This document shows, piece by piece, positions 6,386 through 8,330 of a stretch of 8,330 nucleotides of DNA. The stretch's first letter is position 1. Every line of letters begins with the position of its first letter. Under the pieces are notes generated by a model. That model saw only the letters and a list, made by a program, of their open reading frames with translations. It did no database searches and had not been told where the DNA came from. Location of the stretch: NCBI GenBank assembly GCA_946887345.1, contig CAMPKR010000096.1, positions 1 to 8,330 of the forward strand. Direction: 5' to 3'. The translations under genes were made by a program, and so were the position numbers. Source of the DNA: an uncultured Bacteroidota bacterium (GTDB lineage Bacteria > Bacteroidota > Bacteroidia > Chitinophagales > Chitinophagaceae).

Positions 6386-6397
6386 TTACTTTACACT

Positions 6398-6577
6398 ATG
6401 TCAAAAGCCAGAAAAAAAGCCAAAGCAAGGCCAGAAAAGTATGAGGATAAGGTACACATCAACCTGTTAATGGATGAGGCTTTAAAAACACTTGCTAAGG
6501 ACGCAAACGATAATGTAAAGAAGTCCCTTGAAGAAAGGGTGGACGAGTTGAATGCTGACAAGCAATCCGAACGGTAA
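6398..6577 (+). CDS. Small highly charged protein, 59 aa
   Basis: The product starts MSKARKKAKARPEKYEDKVH and continues INLLMDEALKTLAKDANDN, ending in the charged KKSLEERVDELNADKQSER. The first 13 residues are strongly basic; the remainder is predicted to be helical and acidic/basic mixed. It resembles, in general form only, the small Bacteroidota proteins with a Lys-rich start and a K-Y-E-x-K-x-x-I segment whose function is unknown. The frame extends further upstream to 6368, but those residues are hydrophobic and out of character, so the ATG at 6398 is preferred. TTACTTTACAC just upstream resembles the pgk -7 region (CTTTACAC shared) but would leave almost no leader. An antisense frame (6391-6735) covers it and looks less protein-like here. 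Confidence 0.5.
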   Translation: MSKARKKAKARPEKYEDKVHINLLMDEALKTLAKDANDNVKKSLEERVDELNADKQSER

Positions 6578-6646
6578 AGGAGAAATAATTTTTTGATTGT
6601 ATTAACAAACGCATTCCATAAATTTGGCTTTATAAACGGCCAAGCG

Positions 6647-6684
6647 GCAAAGCTGTCACTGCAAGGTGATGGCTTTTTGCTTTT
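6647..6684 (+). terminator. Possible terminator of the 59-aa gene
   Basis: GCAAAGC (6647-6653) pairs with GCTTTTTGC (6672-6680, with extra T residues bulged), and TCAC (6656-6659) pairs with GTGA (6666-6669) inside it, around a TGCAAG loop. TTTT follows at 6681-6684. It lies 69 nt after the 59-aa stop codon. The stem has an internal mismatch, and the hairpin also overlaps the 3' end of a minus-strand frame, so the call is tentative. Confidence 0.3.
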
Positions 6685-6778
6685 CATAAGTAAAGTGCAG
6701 GACGGCTGCTTTTTTGTTCCGGTACGACCAAGCACCCCACATCAATAGCTTACCGCCTGCACTTATATCTTTCAGCAT
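6656..6778 (-). CDS. Possible 40-aa small protein (or 3' remnant of a lost gene)
   Basis: The frame begins at ATG 6778 and reads MLKDISAGGKLLMWGAWSYR, then NKKAAVLHFTYEKQKAITLQ, ending at TGA 6656-6658. It stays open for 17 further codons upstream (SIPSDILALSTSNSP precedes the Met), giving 57 sense codons without a stop. Tryptophans, Lys-Lys pairs and alternating hydrophobic residues make it read like real protein, but no family is recognised. A perfect TATCTTTG box (6850-6843) lies about 65 nt upstream on the same strand, with a palindrome immediately after it, which would fit a regulated small gene. A degraded 3' end of a larger gene is the alternative; the existence of the gene is unproven. 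Confidence 0.3.
   Translation of the reverse strand: MLKDISAGGKLLMWGAWSYRNKKAAVLHFTYEKQKAITLQ
6693..6764. repeat. Inverted repeat, 12 bp arms with one bulge, 47-nt loop
   Basis: AAGTGCAGG-A-CGG (6693-6705) is complementary to CCGCCTGCACTT (6753-6764) except for the bulged A at 6702. The loop is 47 nt. The repeat lies inside the 40-codon minus-strand frame. It could form a structured RNA element or be the ends of a tiny inserted unit; no flanking target-site duplication was seen. Confidence 0.55.
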
Positions 6779-6827
6779 TGGACTATTAGAAGTGGAAAGG
6801 GCTAAAATGTCGCTTGGAATAGAAGAA

Positions 6828-6850
6828 TGTCAAATGACACTACAAAGATA
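6828..6850 (-). promoter_or_regulatory. Minus-strand -7 box with adjacent 5-2-5 palindrome
   Basis: On the minus strand TATCTTTG (6850-6843) is an exact TAnnTTTG box. Three bases downstream is the perfect palindrome TGTCA-TT-TGACA (6839-6828), which would span the transcription start and is the size of a dimer-binding operator. No TTTG sits at the correct -33 distance (a TTTG at 6866-6863 leaves only 12 nt), but the upstream DNA is A/T-only, which might help as an UP-like element. The only candidate gene is the 40-codon frame starting at 6778. Confidence 0.4.
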
Positions 6851-6998
6851 CTGTTAAAATCCCAAAATAAATTATTTATTATTATAATCCCTTGATCGCG
6901 ATAGTTAAAACCATCATTGATATCTCTATTATGGTTACGTAGACAGGTCACGCCAAGTATATGTTAGCTGATGATTTTTAGGTATTTTCACCCCTTAT

Positions 6999-7019
6999 TA
7001 TGTGTTTGCAAAACACATA
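6999..7019. promoter_or_regulatory. Perfect 9-3-9 palindrome upstream of the TPR gene (candidate operator)
   Basis: TATGTGTTT (6999-7007) and AAACACATA (7011-7019) are exact inverted copies with GCA between them. The site ends 42 nt before the ATG at 7062. TGTGTTTG inside it (7001-7008) differs by one base from TAnnTTTG, with TTTA at 6977-6980 at 20-nt spacing, so the palindrome may overlap a promoter. There is no T-tract after it, which argues against a terminator. Confidence 0.5.
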
Positions 7020-7061
7020 GGTTTTCTGATCCTTAGCTGAATTCTCAAACATTCTACACGC

Positions 7062-8330
7062 ATGAAAAAAATATGCTCATTACTTCTCTTTGTATTGTGG
7101 CCGGGCATTTCACACAGTAAGCGAGGGCCGGACCTTACAGACTCATTACTGCAACAACTACCAAGACTCAAAGACGATACCCATAAAGTAAAAGTACTCA
7201 TAGATATATCATACCATTATTCCAACATAGACCCGGATAAAGGGATTCATTTTGGGAATGAAGCACTAGAGCTTTCGGAATCTCTTGACTGGCAAAAGGG
7301 CATTGCGATGGCAAATGCCGACCTCGGAATAAATTATGAAGTAAAAGGAGATCACGCCAGGGCGCTGGAGTATCACGGGAAGGCTTTCGCCATAAACAGC
7401 AAACGTGAGGATACTCTCTCCATGGCAGGCAACCTCGCAAATATTAGCCTGGTATATATGGCCCAAAGCAGTTACTCCCACATGCTTGAAAATGCGTTTA
7501 AAGCATTGGAAATATATGAGCGCAAGGGGGACAAGCGAAACACAGCGATTCTGCATGAGAATATAGGGACGGTGTACCTGGAGCAAAAAGAGTACTCAAA
7601 AACGATGGGATACTACTCCTCGGCTTTGAAGGCATATAAGGAACTTAATGACAGACAAAGCATTGCGCGGAGTTTTGGTAATATCGGTATCGTCCACGAT
7701 GCCAGGGGCAACTATACGCAGGCGTTACAGAACCACTTGAAAGCTCTTGAGATTAATAAGACGCTTGGCAACAAAAATTCGATACAGATCAACCTTGCCA
7801 ACGTTGGGTACGTGTACCTGCACTTAAAGGATCACCAGAAGGCATTGGAGTACCAGATCAAGGCTTTGAAGATCAGCGAAGAGTTAAAAAACAAAAGTAG
7901 TATTGCCATTAATTCCGGCAACATCGGGGAGACTTACTATGCTATTGCAACCGACACAAGCGCTAGTAGAGGACAAGGCGATCTTATTTTCGAAACCAGG
8001 CAAGCAAATCTCCTGCAAGCAATCACATATCTTGAACAGGCTGTAGAAATATGCAAAGAGATAAACTACGTTGCCCCGCTGACGGAGTTTAGCGAATATC
8101 TGTCCAATGCTTACGCAGCAGCCGGCAACTTTGAAATGGCCCTCGCGGTATTTAAGGACCGGACTGCTCTTAAAGACTCAATTTTTACACAGCAGACCAA
8201 GGTACAGCTTGCCCAGCTAGAGGGAAAGCGCGAACTGGACATTAAAGAACGCGAACTGCAAATAGCGCGTCTTAAAGAGTCAAACAGACAAAAGGAGCGT
8301 ATTGGATATATATCGGGTATACTATTGCTT
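7062..8330 (+). CDS. TPR-repeat sensor-like membrane protein, 5' part (3' end outside window)
   Basis: 423 codons are seen with no stop. Residues 1-19 form a signal peptide (MKKICSLLLFVLWPGISHS), so the following repeats should be periplasmic. Tetratricopeptide repeats begin at about residues 84, 124, 164, 204, 244 and 284, an exact 40-residue period, with the recurring pattern N-(I/L/V)-G-x-x-Y ... Y/H-x-x-A-L-x-x-x-x-K-A-L-x-I; the sixth is enlarged by about 18 residues (297-315), and a seventh lies near 344-375. Residues 376-413 are a charged heptad-like coiled coil (LEGKRELDIKERELQIARLK), and a hydrophobic helix starts at about 414 (IGYISGILLL) at the window edge. In Bacteroidota this order commonly leads to a cytoplasmic histidine kinase, LuxR-type HTH or nucleotide cyclase; which one cannot be told here. 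The ATG at 7062 gives the signal peptide directly, and a palindrome lies upstream. Confidence 0.88.
   Translation, partial: MKKICSLLLFVLWPGISHSKRGPDLTDSLLQQLPRLKDDTHKVKVLIDISYHYSNIDPDKGIHFGNEALELSESLDWQKGIAMANADLGINYEVKGDHARALEYHGKAFAINSKREDTLSMAGNLANISLVYMAQSSYSHMLENAFKALEIYERKGDKRNTAILHENIGTVYLEQKEYSKTMGYYSSALKAYKELNDRQSIARSFGNIGIVHDARGNYTQALQNHLKALEINKTLGNKNSIQINLANVGYVYLHLKDHQKALEYQIKALKISEELKNKSSIAINSGNIGETYYAIATDTSASRGQGDLIFETRQANLLQAITYLEQAVEICKEINYVAPLTEFSEYLSNAYAAAGNFEMALAVFKDRTALKDSIFTQQTKVQLAQLEGKRELDIKERELQIARLKESNRQKERIGYISGILLL

Larger units (their letters stand above)
6005..6397. other. Gene-poor stretch with a repeat and a possible decayed minus-strand gene
   Basis: No convincing intact gene is present in these 393 nt. 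Frames open on the plus strand at 5941-6339 and 6261-6470 have irregular composition, no promoter or start context, and overlap real genes. The stretch contains a 16-bp direct repeat (6030-6045 and 6105-6120), a small inverted repeat (CGTCGA at 6216-6221 with TCGACG at 6250-6255, with CATC/GATG nested inside), and on the minus strand a protein-like frame at 6207-6385 broken by one indel. Confidence 0.6.
6578..7061. other. 484-nt stretch rich in inverted repeats and regulatory-like sites
   Basis: No clear gene on the plus strand. It holds a hairpin (6647-6684), a long-loop inverted repeat (6693-6764), a 40-codon minus-strand frame (6656-6778), a minus-strand -7 box with adjacent palindrome (6828-6850), an A/T-only island at 6864-6888 that includes AATAAAT-T-ATTTATT (6866-6880), an ATCGCGAT palindrome (6895-6902), and a perfect 9-3-9 palindrome (6999-7019) ahead of the TPR gene. 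The layout suggests back-to-back promoters: one pointing left near 6850 and one pointing right near 7010. Confidence 0.5.

Noticed and set aside
6391..6735. 114-codon minus-strand frame opposite the 59-aa gene
   Set aside because: Composition is irregular, with long Ser/Leu runs antisense to the plus-strand gene; the neighbouring minus frame ending at 6656 reads more like protein.
6895..6902. ATCGCGAT 8-bp palindrome
   Set aside because: Short and isolated, with no partner site or gene context; noted only as part of the intergenic description.

Overview
The window comes from a member of the Bacteroidota, most likely a Chitinophagaceae-like bacterium. Three things point there: promoters of the TTTG / TAnnTTTG type used by the Bacteroidota primary sigma factor, an absence of obvious Shine-Dalgarno leaders, and protein types typical of the phylum (GAPDH with the PHxKGD variant of the PHKDLRRAR stretch, and a TPR-coiled coil-membrane sensor). 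No rRNA, tRNA, CRISPR array, insertion sequence or phage gene was seen.

Positions 1-5462 are ordinary housekeeping DNA. A partial integral membrane protein of unknown function runs leftward off the window (1-325). It is divergent from gap (482-1492, NAD-type glyceraldehyde-3-phosphate dehydrogenase), which is followed by pgk (1572-2783, phosphoglycerate kinase). These two enzymes catalyse consecutive steps of lower glycolysis, but a strong hairpin terminator and a separate -7 promoter box lie between them, so each is probably its own unit. A two-gene unit follows: a stand-alone TfoX N-terminal-domain protein (2870-3211) and, 5 nt later, a DUF72/YecE-type TIM barrel protein (3217-4113). Then comes sucC (4242-5462, succinyl-CoA ligase beta subunit, TCA cycle), with its own promoter and terminator and no sucD beside it. 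Several genes share one compact layout: hairpin terminator, -7 box, then ATG 18-19 nt further on.

Positions 5463-7061 are gene-poor and hard to assign. They hold a 154-aa orphan protein (5540-6004), a 59-aa charged small protein (6398-6577), two short minus-strand open stretches that read like protein (one apparently broken by a single-base indel at 6300-6303), a 16-bp direct repeat, several inverted repeats, and a minus-strand TATCTTTG box with a perfect 5-2-5 palindrome just downstream. This may be a decaying segment or a set of small unannotated genes.

From 7062 to the right edge is the 5' part of a sensor-like protein: signal peptide, about seven TPRs with an exact 40-residue period, a coiled coil and the start of a membrane helix. 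Its output domain lies outside the window. A perfect 9-3-9 palindrome sits 42 nt upstream of its start codon. I found no convincing novel multi-gene system; the least explained material is 5540-7061.
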